Positions 54,585 through 63,283 of a stretch of 64,000 nucleotides of DNA are shown piece by piece. How positions within the stretch are numbered: the stretch's first letter is position 1; each line of letters begins with the position of its first letter. This stretch comes from an uncultured Cellulophaga sp. (GTDB lineage Bacteria > Bacteroidota > Bacteroidia > Flavobacteriales > Flavobacteriaceae), in assembly GCA_947492955.1 (NCBI GenBank), contig CANLOV010000009.1, forward strand, positions 124,001 through 188,000, in the 5' to 3' direction. Made by a program: the position numbers and the translations under genes. The notes under the pieces are model-generated. The model searched no databases, was not told where the DNA came from, and was given only the letters and a program-made list of their open reading frames with translations.

Positions 54585-54700
54585 TCAATTCGAGTGTTTT
54601 GTTACTGTAACCTCTCGATTATGTTTGAGATGACAGAAGACAAAATGTGTTGAGAATAGCTTTTTAAATCAAAACACTTCTTCCAAATTCGAGGTACTAG
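54585..54700. repeat. Degenerate intergenic repeat-like element
   Basis: TTCGAG (54589-54594) and CTCGA (54614-54618) form an imperfect inverted repeat, followed by TTTGAGATGACAGA, and another TTCGAGG near 54689. This resembles the intergenic TCGAG...CTCGA...GATGACAG repeats scattered in many flavobacterial genomes. With only one copy visible in the window, its repeat status is inference. Confidence 0.4.
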
Positions 54701-54748
54701 AATTGACGGTTTTTTGGTTGAAAAGAGGGCTAAATAAATAATATAAAG

Positions 54749-55693
54749 ATGAAACTACAAACCCAAGTGCCATTAAAACATGGAAATAATAAGGTGGACT
54801 ATACAAGTCAGTTGTTATTATTAGGTTCTTGTTTTGTAGAAAATATTGGAGAAAAATTAGCGTACTACAAATTTCAATCAGTTCAAAATCCATTCGGAAT
54901 TTTATTTCACCCTAAAGCAATAGAAACACTTGTTGCAAATGCTATAGAAAAGAAAAAATATACAGAAGAGGCTGTTTTCTTTTTAAACGAACGTTGGCAT
55001 TGTTTTGATGCTCATTCTAATTTAAGCGATGTTTCTAAAGAAAAACTATTACAAAAATTAAATAGCGAATTAGAAAGTACGTTAGAACAAATAACAAAGG
55101 CTACACATATTGTAATAACATTAGGCACAGCTTGGGTATACGAGTATATTAAAAAGGAAACTATAGTAGCTAATTGCCATAAAGTACCTCAGAAAGCATT
55201 TGTAAAGAAGCTTTTATCGGTAGATGAAGTTGTAGAGAGCTTAGAAAATAGTATAGCTAAAATACAAGCAATTAATCCTAATGTTCAATTTGTATGTACT
55301 GTTTCTCCAGTACGTCATTTAAAAGATGGTTTTGTAGAAAATCAGCAAAGCAAAGCGCATTTAATTACAGCCATACACCAACTAAAAGAAAAAAGTATGC
55401 TGTCTTATTTCCCTTCCTATGAAATTATGATGGATGAGCTTAGAGATTATCGTTTCTATGCAAATGATATGGTGCACCCTAATCAATTAGCGGTAGACTA
55501 TATATGGGAAAAATTTTCTAAAGTATGGGTTTCAGAAGAGGCTATAACTATTTTAGATAAAGTGGCTGCGGTACAAAGAGGTTTAAAGCATAAAGCATTT
55601 AACCCACTATCTAAAGAGCATCAGCAATTTTTAAGCAGTTTAGAAAAGAAAATTGTGTATCTTCAAAATCAATATCCATTTATGAAATTTTAA
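54749..55693 (+). CDS. GSCFA domain protein
   Basis: The family motif GSCFVENIG (27-35) is present, with FGILFHP (about 49-55), LGTAWVYE (about 130-137) and the late MVHPNQLAVDYIWEKF block (about 243-258). GSCFA proteins are SGNH-hydrolase-like and found across Bacteroidota; the Ser of the motif and the Asp/His of the DMVHP segment are the likely catalytic set. Substrate is unknown. 2 bp separate it from the next gene. Confidence 0.92.
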   Translation: MKLQTQVPLKHGNNKVDYTSQLLLLGSCFVENIGEKLAYYKFQSVQNPFGILFHPKAIETLVANAIEKKKYTEEAVFFLNERWHCFDAHSNLSDVSKEKLLQKLNSELESTLEQITKATHIVITLGTAWVYEYIKKETIVANCHKVPQKAFVKKLLSVDEVVESLENSIAKIQAINPNVQFVCTVSPVRHLKDGFVENQQSKAHLITAIHQLKEKSMLSYFPSYEIMMDELRDYRFYANDMVHPNQLAVDYIWEKFSKVWVSEEAITILDKVAAVQRGLKHKAFNPLSKEHQQFLSSLEKKIVYLQNQYPFMKF

Positions 55694-55694
55694 A

Positions 55695-56117
55695 ATGAAG
55701 GTATATAAGTCTAAAATTGGTTATGAAATTATAATTTTTATAGTAGCACAATCATTATTTTTTACAGGATATCATGTGTTTAACAATGAGGATATAAAAG
55801 AGATTTTGACCGTAAATGGTGTTTTTTTACTAGTGTTGTTTTTCTTTCTACACTTATCGTATAAAACAAAATATACCATTGTAGAAAATACATTAAAAGT
55901 GCAATGTGGTTTTTTCTATAAAAAAGAGTTTGATATAAATGCAATGAAATCTATTGCTAAATCTCGTGATATAACTTCAGCTCCTGCACCATCTTTAGAT
56001 AGAATAAAAATACGTTATAATAAATTTGATACTTTACTCTTGTCTCCAAAAGATAAAATAGGTTTTGCTAAAGAATTAGTAAGTGTAAATTCATCTATAG
56101 AAAATAAAATAGTATGA
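55695..56117 (+). CDS. Membrane protein with PH-like domain
   Basis: It is 140 residues long, with two membrane segments (about 10-26 and 38-55) followed by a short beta-rich domain (KYTIVENTLKVQCGFFYKKEFDINAMKSIAKSRD, about 58-91; PSLDRIKIRYNK) typical of bacterial PH-domain membrane proteins. Function unknown. The overlap of 4 bp with the DUF4230 gene shows one operon with the GSCFA gene. Confidence 0.8.
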   Translation: MKVYKSKIGYEIIIFIVAQSLFFTGYHVFNNEDIKEILTVNGVFLLVLFFFLHLSYKTKYTIVENTLKVQCGFFYKKEFDINAMKSIAKSRDITSAPAPSLDRIKIRYNKFDTLLLSPKDKIGFAKELVSVNSSIENKIV

Positions 56118-56740
56118 GGAAAGTACTAGTAGGGATTCTTATAGCGGCAGTATTTATTTTAAGTTATCATTCTTGTAATGAAGCAAAAAAAGAGAAAGAA
56201 ATACTAGAAGAAAGTTCAATGCTTATACAGCAACAAATAGCGAATGTTTCTAAATTAATAGTAACAGAAGGGCATTTTGCTGAGGTTTATAATTATAAAG
56301 ACTCGCAAGAAGTTTTAGGTAACTTGTTTACAGCAAATAAAAAGGCTTTGGTAGTTGTAAATGCAGAGGTTACTGTTGCTTATGATTTAAGTCAAATTAA
56401 TTTTAAGGTTAATGAGGAAACAAAAACATTATATATAACAAGTATTCCTGACCCCGAAATAAAAATTAATCCCGATTTTGAATATTATGATATTACATCG
56501 GATTATTTTAATCCTTTTAAACCAGAAGATTACAATAAGATAAAAAGGAATGTAAAAGCCTCATTACTTAAAAAAATTGAAGCATCAAGTTTAAAAAAGA
56601 ACGCTAGTAATAGATTAATTAGTGAGTTGTCTAAATTTTATGTGCTTACCAATTCTATGGGGTGGACCTTGGTTTACCAACAAGAAGCCGTTACTGCTTT
56701 AGAAGATTTTAATAAAACAATTCCTTTTATAAAAGAATAA
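56114..56740 (+). CDS. DUF4230 protein
   Basis: The 208-residue protein has an N-terminal hydrophobic anchor (1-18) and a mature domain with KLIVTEGHFAEVYNYKD (about 51-67), VNAEVTVAYDLSQINFKV (about 82-99) and the PDPEIKINPDFEYYD motif (about 111-125) that identify DUF4230. Role unknown. It is the last gene of the GSCFA-PH-DUF4230 group and carries a terminator. Confidence 0.88.
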   Translation: MRKVLVGILIAAVFILSYHSCNEAKKEKEILEESSMLIQQQIANVSKLIVTEGHFAEVYNYKDSQEVLGNLFTANKKALVVVNAEVTVAYDLSQINFKVNEETKTLYITSIPDPEIKINPDFEYYDITSDYFNPFKPEDYNKIKRNVKASLLKKIEASSLKKNASNRLISELSKFYVLTNSMGWTLVYQQEAVTALEDFNKTIPFIKE

Positions 56741-56763
56741 AACCGCTACTAAGAGCGGTTTTA
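56737..56763. terminator. Bidirectional terminator between convergent DUF4230 and DUF4136 genes
   Basis: TAAAACCGCT and AGCGGTTTTA form a 10-bp stem with a 7-nt loop that overlaps the DUF4230 stop codon. Confidence 0.82.
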
Positions 56764-56769
56764 TTGGTA

Positions 56770-57342
56770 TTATTTTGCAGCTACAATAGCTGTTGGTTTA
56801 GGAGGGTAAGCTTGCATAATTTCAGAAACAAACTTTCTTATGCGCTCTTCCTTCTTTTCTATATTTTTAGTATTTGTAATGGTTCCAACTCCTTTTCCTT
56901 GCCAAACTAATTGCTTGCTCTGGGTATCTATTACATCTACATACAAAGAACCTTCGGTACGGGTACTTACGGTATTTCCGCCAATACCACCGCCCCAAAA
57001 CCATGGGTTCCACCCCCAGCCAAAGCCGCCACCGCCCCAGAAGTTGTTATTGTAAATATCTACTTGTTCTCTTTCTTTGGTAAAAATACTCACTAAAATA
57101 TCTGGAGTGCTAGATTTAGAAAAACCTTTAGCTGTCATTTCAGCATCAATGGCTCTTAATATTCTTTTTTTGTCTAAATCAGATATTTGAGCTTTATCTA
57201 TACCACTTTTATAATAAGCATATGTTTTGTAAGTATTAAAATTAGCTTCCTTATCGTAATCAGACAATACTCTTACAGAAGTACACGAACTTAATAGTAA
57301 AATGGCAATCACAGGAATTGCTAGTAATTTTAAATTTTTCAT
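56770..57342 (-). CDS. DUF4136 lipoprotein
   Basis: The 190-residue lipoprotein (LLSSCTSV, Cys20) opens with the family's VRVLSDYDKEANFNTYKTYAYY and ends with YVDVIDTQSKQLVWQGKGVG...EERIRKFVSEIMQAYPP. A Gly/Trp-rich loop (NNFWGGGGFGWGWNPWFWGG, about 98-117) is expanded. DUF4136 proteins are outer-membrane lipoproteins of unknown role in Bacteroidota and Proteobacteria. A second member lies at the right edge of the window. Confidence 0.9.
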   Translation of the reverse strand: MKNLKLLAIPVIAILLLSSCTSVRVLSDYDKEANFNTYKTYAYYKSGIDKAQISDLDKKRILRAIDAEMTAKGFSKSSTPDILVSIFTKEREQVDIYNNNFWGGGGFGWGWNPWFWGGGIGGNTVSTRTEGSLYVDVIDTQSKQLVWQGKGVGTITNTKNIEKKEERIRKFVSEIMQAYPPKPTAIVAAK

Positions 57343-57522
57343 AACAATTTATTTATAGGGTTAAAAACAGTCTGCTTTGTACTAATAAAATCTCAAAAAT
57401 CATGCCGAAATACTCTAAAGTATTTGGTTTGTAGTAGTTTATGTAATTGTGGTCTTTTATAAGGTTTGTATAAAGATAGAGTTAAATAACAGTATTGATT
57501 TAAAAGGTTTTATAAAAACACT
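57343..57522. other. Non-coding stretch before the DUF4136 gene
   Basis: It holds the DUF4136 upstream region and a hairpin AAATACT-CTAA-AGTATTT at 57408-57425. No credible frame was found in this part. Confidence 0.4.
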
Positions 57523-57675
57523 TTAATTGGTTTTTTGGTTAAAACCATAAGGACAATGCTTACAACCATTTTCGCAGCAATATCCTCTTTTTAAGTGATA
57601 TTGTTTTGTAAAAACTCTATATCCGTTTTCAGACCAGTAAAAATCACCATCTTCGATAGGAATTATTTTTTTCAT
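57523..57675 (-). CDS. Small cysteine-rich protein (DUF5522-like, 50 aa)
   Basis: Minus-strand ATG (57675) to TAA gives 50 residues. The second half reads YHLKRGYCCENGCKHCPYG, a CC-x3-C-x2-C arrangement that is the hallmark of DUF5522, a tiny conserved protein of Bacteroidota; GDFYWSENGYRVFT precedes it. The four cysteines and the histidine suggest metal or cluster binding. Function unknown. It is easily missed because of size. Confidence 0.85.
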   Translation of the reverse strand: MKKIIPIEDGDFYWSENGYRVFTKQYHLKRGYCCENGCKHCPYGFNQKTN

Positions 57676-57853
57676 TTTTTTTAAGGAGCTCAGTATTAAT
57701 TTTATAAGATGTAAAAATAGATGAATTATGTTAATAAGTGTGTGGCTATGATTTAGTATTGCCTATATGTACTGATAAAATTAAAATTTATTCCGTTTAT
57801 CGTTTTTGTTAGTAATAAAACTAAGATATAATATATAAAAGCGTTTTTACAAT

Positions 57854-57861
57854 TATCTTTG
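57854..57861 (+). promoter_or_regulatory. Candidate -7 element before the HExxH membrane protein
   Basis: TATCTTTG fits TAnnTTTG, 26 bp before the ATG; no spaced TTG seen. Confidence 0.35.
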
Positions 57862-57886
57862 GTAAGGTTGTTGTTTACCATTATAT

Positions 57887-58210
57887 ATGATATTAGTATT
57901 CAAACATTTTTTTTATAAGAATTACGTAGGTTTATCTTTATGGCCTTTTATTATTCTTAAAAACACATCACTTAAAGAGGATTCGGTTTTAATTAATCAC
58001 GAAAGAATTCACTTAAAGCAACAATTAGAATTATTTATTATTCCCTTTTATGTACTCTATTTAATAGAATGGCTTGTTAGAAGTTTATTGTATTTAGATA
58101 CTTACAAAGCATATCAAAATATAAGTTTTGAGAGAGAAGCATATCAAAATGAAGATGATATGGATTATGTAAATAAAAGAACGGTTTTCAGCTTTATTAA
58201 ATATCTTTGA
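57887..58210 (+). CDS. Small membrane protein with HExxH motif
   Basis: In 107 residues it has a hydrophobic start (about 14-24, GLSLWPFIIL), the motif HERIHLKQQ (38-46) with H38, E39 and H42, a membrane span (about 47-68, LELFIIPFYVLYLIEWLVRSLL) and an acidic tail with SFEREAYQNEDD (about 79-90). The HExxH plus downstream glutamate pattern resembles a minimal M48/M56-type zinc protease, and such proteins recur in flavobacteria. Whether it is an active peptidase is not known. It lies 17 bp before the PLP-enzyme gene. Confidence 0.72.
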   Translation: MILVFKHFFYKNYVGLSLWPFIILKNTSLKEDSVLINHERIHLKQQLELFIIPFYVLYLIEWLVRSLLYLDTYKAYQNISFEREAYQNEDDMDYVNKRTVFSFIKYL

Positions 58211-58227
58211 AGCAGAACTAAGAATAA

Positions 58228-59133
58228 GTGAATACCTTAAACCAGGAAGTAAATCTTGCTATTTTAAAAGAAAAAAAAATAACTCTTCATATAAAAAGGG
58301 AAGATAAAATACACCCTTTTATTTCTGGGAATAAATACAGAAAATTAAAATACAACCTTTTAGAAGCAAAGCAAAAAGGGTTTAAAACACTATTAACCTT
58401 CGGAGGGGCTTATTCTAACCATATTGCGGCAACAGCTTACGCAGGTAAAGAATATGGGTTTAATACTATTGGAGTTATAAGAGGAGAAGAAATTTTTGAT
58501 AAATGGGATAAAAACCCAACACTCTCTTTTGCAAATACTAATGGTATGCAATTTAAATTTGTTTCTAGAGCTCTTTATAAGGAAAAAGAAAAGGTTTTGT
58601 TCCTTAACGAGTTACAGAAAGAGTATGGAGATTGTTACATAATTCCCGAAGGAGGAGCTAATCTTTTAGGAGTAAAAGGATGCCAAGAAATACTAACAGA
58701 AAAAGATAGCGCTTATAATGTAATAAGTTCGTGTGTGGGTACAGGAGGCACTATTTCTGGTATTATTAATGGTTCAAAATCAAATCAAAAAATTTTAGGG
58801 TTTACGGCTTTAAAAGGAGAATTTCTAAAAGATGAAATTCGTAAATTTGCTACGAAAGAAAATTGGGATTTAGAAACTAATTATCATTTTGGAGGTTACG
58901 GAAAAGTAACACCAGAGTTAGTAGCATTTATAAATGATTTTAAATTAAAAACAACAATTCCTTTGGATCCTATTTACACAGGAAAAATGTTGTACGGAAT
59001 TTTAGATTTAATAGCTAAAGATTATTTTGAGCCCAATACAAAAATACTGGCAGTGCATACAGGCGGCTTACAAGGTATTGCTGGAATAAATAATATTTTA
59101 AAGAAAAAAAAATTACCACTAATAAGTATATGA
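58228..59133 (+). CDS. PLP-dependent ACC deaminase/D-cysteine desulfhydrase family enzyme
   Basis: The 301-residue fold-type II enzyme begins with GTG. The PLP lysine is K36 in ISGNKYRKL, followed by FGGAYSNHIAATA (about 53-65) and the phosphate-binding SSCVGTGGTISG (about 170-181). The family deaminates 1-aminocyclopropane-1-carboxylate or D-cysteine; bacterial members without a rhizosphere life are more likely D-cysteine desulfhydrases. It overlaps the next gene by 4 bp (ATGA). Confidence 0.87.
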   Translation: MNTLNQEVNLAILKEKKITLHIKREDKIHPFISGNKYRKLKYNLLEAKQKGFKTLLTFGGAYSNHIAATAYAGKEYGFNTIGVIRGEEIFDKWDKNPTLSFANTNGMQFKFVSRALYKEKEKVLFLNELQKEYGDCYIIPEGGANLLGVKGCQEILTEKDSAYNVISSCVGTGGTISGIINGSKSNQKILGFTALKGEFLKDEIRKFATKENWDLETNYHFGGYGKVTPELVAFINDFKLKTTIPLDPIYTGKMLYGILDLIAKDYFEPNTKILAVHTGGLQGIAGINNILKKKKLPLISI

Positions 59134-59963
59134 GATATTTTCTGGGAATAATAGCATTAATTCTTTTAATAAGTTGTGGCGCTAAAAAAAGGACTGTAAT
59201 AACGAAACAAAAAAAGACAGTTACAACAACTAAAACAAAGCCTTACGGAGAAGCAACAAACGCAGATAAAGGCCTATATCCTATGCCTATAGATAATGGG
59301 GAGTTTAAAAAGTTTCCAATAAGTTCTGTTGAGGATTATATAGGTAATTTTACAGAAATTGCTCAATTCGAGATGAAAGCCTATGGCATACCAGCGAGTA
59401 TAACTTTAGCGCAAGGAATTTTAGAAAGTGGATCTGGTAGAAGTGAGTTAACATTAAAAAGTAACAATCATTTTGGTATCAAATGCCATAAAGGTTGGGA
59501 AGGAGATGTAACGTACCATGATGATGATGAAAAAGGGGAGTGTTTTAGAAAATACAATCACCCTATGTATTCTTTTAGAGATCATAGTATCTTTTTGTCT
59601 TCTAGAGCACGATATTCTTTTTTGTTTGATATAAAACCAGGGCATTATAAAAAATGGGCTCATGGTTTACGTACAGCAGGCTATGCTACGGATAAACGTT
59701 ATCCGCAAAAATTAATTTCTTTAATAGAAAAGTACAAGCTCTATTTGTATGATAAAGCAGTTATAAAATTAGGACACGCCCCCGAAAAGGCTCCTAAAAA
59801 ATATAATTATCAGGTACATGTGGTAAATAAAGGAGATACGCTGTACTCTATTTCAAGAAAATATTTTGTGTCTGTGCCAGAATTAATGAAAATGAATCAA
59901 TTAAAAGATAGCAATCTTGCTATTGGTCAACAACTTATTATAAAATCAGAAAAAGCTAATTAA
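59130..59963 (+). CDS. Glucosaminidase-LysM lipoprotein
   Basis: A 277-residue lipoprotein (LLISCGAK, Cys16) with a glucosaminidase (GH73-type) domain (about 60-205; ITLAQGILESGSGRSELTLKSNNHFGIKCHKGW, with E97-area glutamate as catalytic acid) and one C-terminal LysM (about 226-275; VHVVNKGDTLYSISRKYF). It should cleave N-acetylglucosamine linkages in peptidoglycan during growth or division. It is 3 bp from hemL. Confidence 0.92.
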   Translation: MRYFLGIIALILLISCGAKKRTVITKQKKTVTTTKTKPYGEATNADKGLYPMPIDNGEFKKFPISSVEDYIGNFTEIAQFEMKAYGIPASITLAQGILESGSGRSELTLKSNNHFGIKCHKGWEGDVTYHDDDEKGECFRKYNHPMYSFRDHSIFLSSRARYSFLFDIKPGHYKKWAHGLRTAGYATDKRYPQKLISLIEKYKLYLYDKAVIKLGHAPEKAPKKYNYQVHVVNKGDTLYSISRKYFVSVPELMKMNQLKDSNLAIGQQLIIKSEKAN

Positions 59964-59966
59964 TCT

Positions 59967-61247
59967 ATGATTTACAAAAGAAGTAGTACTCTTTTTAATG
60001 AAGCAAAACAATATATTCCTGGAGGTGTAAATTCGCCAGTAAGAGCATTTAATGCAGTAGGAGGCACTCCTATTTTCGTAAAAGAAGCCAAGGGAGCTTA
60101 TTTGTATGATGAAGATGGTAATAAACTTATAGATTACATAGCATCTTGGGGGCCACTAATTTTGGGTCATGCACACGAACCAGTAATAAACGCTGTTATA
60201 GAAAAAGCAAAGAAGGGAACTTCTTTTGGAATGCCAACTGAGATAGAAACCGAATTGGCAAAATTAGCAGTGTCTATGGTACCCAATATAGATAAAATTC
60301 GTTTTGTTAATAGTGGTACAGAAGCATGTATGAGTGCTGTTCGTTTGGCTAGAGGGTATACAGGGAAAGACAAAATAATAAAATTTGCAGGTTGTTATCA
60401 TGGCCACTCCGATTCTTTTTTAATACAAGCGGGTAGTGGTGCTGTTACTTTTGGAAGCCCAAATAGCCCCGGAGTAACTCAAGGTACAGCTAAAGATACA
60501 TTGCTGGCTAATTATAACGATTTAAAAAGTGTGGAAGCATTAGTAGCTGCTAATAAAAATGAAATAGCGGCTATAATTATAGAACCTATAGCTGGTAATA
60601 TGGGTTGTATAATACCTTCGGAAGATTTTATAAAAGGCCTAAGAGAATTATGTACTCAACATGGAATTTTGTTAATTTTTGATGAGGTAATGACTGGCTT
60701 TAGATTAGCAAAAGGAGGCGCACAAGAAGTATTAGGTATAGATGCCGATATTGTTACGTTTGGTAAAGTTATAGGCGGAGGTTTACCTGTAGGAGCTTTT
60801 GCTGCTAGAAAGGAAATTATGGGGTATTTGGCACCAGAAGGCCCCGTATACCAGGCAGGTACATTAAGCGGTAATCCATTGGCAATGAGTGCAGGTTTAG
60901 CAATGTTAACAGAGCTTAATAATAATCCAGATATATTTAGAAGTCTTGCAGATAAAACAGCTTACTTACACAAGGGTTTAGATGCTGTTTTAGCAGCAAA
61001 GAACATACCGTACCAAATTAATAGGTTTGGAAGTATGATTTCTGTGCATTTTACTGATGAGCCAGTAGTAGATTTTACCTCTTCTGCAAAAGGAAATAAT
61101 GAAACTTTTAAAAAGTATTTTCATGGTATGTTGGCAAAAGGTATTTATTTGCCGCCGAGTGCTTTTGAAAGTTATTTTTTAAATGATGCTATATCTTATG
61201 ACGATTTAGATGCTACAATTAAGGCATTAAAAGAATTAGAGTTGTAA
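59967..61247 (+). CDS. hemL: Glutamate-1-semialdehyde 2,1-aminomutase
   Basis: The 426-residue PLP enzyme carries the HemL marker segments [10 protein letters not shown] (19-28), [30 protein letters not shown] (about 110-127), the PLP aspartate segment [10 protein letters not shown] and the lysine in [13 protein letters not shown] (about 263-275). It makes 5-aminolevulinate for tetrapyrrole synthesis. Length is standard. A 46-bp palindromic terminator follows. Confidence 0.97.
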   Translation: MIYKRSSTLFNEAKQYIPGGVNSPVRAFNAVGGTPIFVKEAKGAYLYDEDGNKLIDYIASWGPLILGHAHEPVINAVIEKAKKGTSFGMPTEIETELAKLAVSMVPNIDKIRFVNSGTEACMSAVRLARGYTGKDKIIKFAGCYHGHSDSFLIQAGSGAVTFGSPNSPGVTQGTAKDTLLANYNDLKSVEALVAANKNEIAAIIIEPIAGNMGCIIPSEDFIKGLRELCTQHGILLIFDEVMTGFRLAKGGAQEVLGIDADIVTFGKVIGGGLPVGAFAARKEIMGYLAPEGPVYQAGTLSGNPLAMSAGLAMLTELNNNPDIFRSLADKTAYLHKGLDAVLAAKNIPYQINRFGSMISVHFTDEPVVDFTSSAKGNNETFKKYFHGMLAKGIYLPPSAFESYFLNDAISYDDLDATIKALKELEL

Positions 61248-61264
61248 ACTCTTTTTAATATAAT

Positions 61265-61311
61265 AAAAAACCTCAGTGTAAAGCAATATTGCTTTACACT
61301 GAGGTTTTTTT
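61265..61311. terminator. 46-bp perfect palindrome after hemL
   Basis: AAAAAACCTCAG... and its exact reverse complement meet in AATATT at 61285-61290; T-run on both strands. It is the longest perfect palindrome in the window. Confidence 0.92.
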
Positions 61312-61396
61312 GTAACGAATTAAAAATTAGATAATTACGTATTTTTTGCTGCTTTTTTTGTAAATTAATAAACAATTAACTTAAAAACAGCGAATT

Positions 61397-61771
61397 ATGA
61401 ATTCAAAAGTATTTTTAGTTCTAAGGATAATCTTTGGGTTATTCCTTTTGGTATTTGGTTTTAATAAGTTTTTCCATTACATGGAATTTGGTAAAATGTC
61501 TGAAGCGGCTATGAATTATTTTTCGGCGCTTATGAGTACAAAAACGCTCACGATTGTTGCATTAGTAGAAATTTTAGCAGGTATTTCTCTTTTAATAAAT
61601 AAGTTTGGGGCTTTAATGATGATTGTTTTACTTATTATTTCGGTAAATGCAATTTTATTTCATGCCTTTTTAGAGCCAGGTTCTATATCTGGGGCACTTA
61701 TTTTATTATTTTTAAATGTAGTTATGCTATTTGCTTATAAGCAGCGTTATCATGGCATTCTAAGACCTTAG
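61397..61771 (+). CDS. DoxX family membrane protein
   Basis: The 124-residue protein has four hydrophobic segments (about 5-24, 47-67, 71-91, 98-116) and begins with the DoxX-like LRIIFGLFLLVFGFNKFFH. DoxX-type proteins are small quinone-linked or unknown-function membrane proteins; this short form is common in Bacteroidota. Monocistronic by its flanking gaps. Confidence 0.85.
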   Translation: MNSKVFLVLRIIFGLFLLVFGFNKFFHYMEFGKMSEAAMNYFSALMSTKTLTIVALVEILAGISLLINKFGALMMIVLLIISVNAILFHAFLEPGSISGALILLFLNVVMLFAYKQRYHGILRP

Positions 61772-61906
61772 ATTTATCTTAAATATTTGTAAATACCATT
61801 TCAAGTTTTAAAAGAGGTGGTATTTTTTTGTGCTTATTCTATTGAGTTATTTTTATAGCTTAAAGACAATTAGTATTTAATTAAAAGGTATTGTTTATTT
61901 GCATAA

Positions 61907-61914
61907 TAGATTTG
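61907..61914 (+). promoter_or_regulatory. Candidate -7 element that decides the start of the methyltransferase gene
   Basis: TAGATTTG fits TAnnTTTG. Transcription would begin after the earlier in-frame TTGs at 61891 and 61912, leaving the TTG at 61936 as the plausible start. Confidence 0.45.
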
Positions 61915-61935
61915 TACCTTAAAATAAGAATCCAT

Positions 61936-63150
61936 TTGATAAAACTACCTAGTAATAATACATCCAAAGTTGCAATAAAATTAAAGCCACTAGCAGAAAC
62001 CTTGGTTAAGAAAGGACATCCGTGGGTTTTTGAAAATAGTATTGTTAAACAAAATAAAGAAGGTAAGTCTGGAGATTTGGCGGTTATTTTTGATAGTAAA
62101 AAGAATAAGTTTTTGGCTTGTGGTTTTTATGATCCCTATTCGCCCATTCGCATAAAAATTTTACAAGCAAATAATCCTGTAGTAATTAATAAAGAATGGT
62201 TTTCTAATAAAATAGAGCAAGCCTATAACAAACGTATTTCGTTATTACAGACTAATACCAATAGCTATAGGTTAATTTATGGTGAAAATGATGGTTTACC
62301 ATCTTTGATAGCAGATGTTTACGATAAAGTTTTAGTAGTTAAGCTATATGCTTCTTTTTGGTTTTATTACTTAAAGGATATACTACCACTCTTAATAAGT
62401 ATTAGTAAAGCAGAAACTACAGTCCTGAGACTTAGTAGAAATGTGCAAAAAGAGAAAAATGAATTTAATTTTACTGATGGACAGGTTATAGATGGAGAAT
62501 TAAAGAATGAGGTTGTTATTTTTAAAGAACATGGTATTAATTTTTCTGCTAATGTAATTCATGGGCATAAAACAGGTTATTTTTTAGATCATAGGGCAAA
62601 TAGGAAAAAGGTGGGTGAAATAGCAAAAGGGAAAACAGTGTTAGATGTTTTTTCTTATGCAGGAGGTTTTTCTGTGCATGCTTTAGCAGGTGGAGCTAAA
62701 GAAGTAACAAGTTTAGATATTAGTAAACCAGCATTAGAAATAGCAAAAAGTAATGCAAAGTTAAATAAGTATACAGGGAAACATTTAACAATTGCAGGCG
62801 ATGCTTTTGTTGCACTAAATAAATTAGCAGAGGAAAAAACAACATATGATATTGTTGTAATAGATCCACCATCTTTTGCAAAGAGTGCTTCTGAAGTAGA
62901 TAGGGCATTAGCTTCCTATAAAAAGTTAACAACTCTTGGTTTAAAATTGGTGAGTAAGAACGGCATTTTGGTGCTAGCATCTTGTAGTTCTAGAGTAACA
63001 TCCGAACTGTTTTTTAATTTGGTAGAAAAAACACTTTTAAAAAATAATATAAAATATAAGATTCTTAAAAAGACGTTACACGATACAGATCATCCAATTT
63101 CTTTTAAGGAAGGAGCGTATTTAAAATGTATTTATTTGGAAATGATATAG
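61936..63150 (+). CDS. Class I SAM-dependent rRNA methyltransferase, RlmI/RlmK type
   Basis: From TTG 61936 the protein has 404 residues: an N-terminal PUA domain (about 10-85, with KKGHPWVFENSI), an EEHAD-like middle domain (FKEHGINFSANVIHGHKTGYFLDHRANRK) and a Rossmann methyltransferase domain with VLDVFSYAGGFSVHALAGGA, the SAM aspartate in SLDISKPAL, and the NPPF-like motif DPPSFAK. Relatives methylate C5 of a 23S rRNA cytosine. No ATG is available in the N-terminal region; the start choice also rests on the -7 element nearby. Confidence 0.86.
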   Translation: MIKLPSNNTSKVAIKLKPLAETLVKKGHPWVFENSIVKQNKEGKSGDLAVIFDSKKNKFLACGFYDPYSPIRIKILQANNPVVINKEWFSNKIEQAYNKRISLLQTNTNSYRLIYGENDGLPSLIADVYDKVLVVKLYASFWFYYLKDILPLLISISKAETTVLRLSRNVQKEKNEFNFTDGQVIDGELKNEVVIFKEHGINFSANVIHGHKTGYFLDHRANRKKVGEIAKGKTVLDVFSYAGGFSVHALAGGAKEVTSLDISKPALEIAKSNAKLNKYTGKHLTIAGDAFVALNKLAEEKTTYDIVVIDPPSFAKSASEVDRALASYKKLTTLGLKLVSKNGILVLASCSSRVTSELFFNLVEKTLLKNNIKYKILKKTLHDTDHPISFKEGAYLKCIYLEMI

Positions 63151-63235
63151 TTAAATTTTACATTATTCTAGGTATTATAAATTATATTTATAGTTTTTTT
63201 CTTACTTTTTAAAGATGTATAAACTTATTTTTTGT

Positions 63236-63243
63236 ATTTTTGA
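63236..63243 (+). promoter_or_regulatory. Candidate -7 element of the BLUF gene
   Basis: TATTTTTG fits TAnnTTTG, 40 bp before the ATG. The -33 element is unclear. Confidence 0.4.
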
Positions 63244-63283
63244 TTAATCCCCCTTATAGTGTTCATGTATAAAAAAAGTAAGT

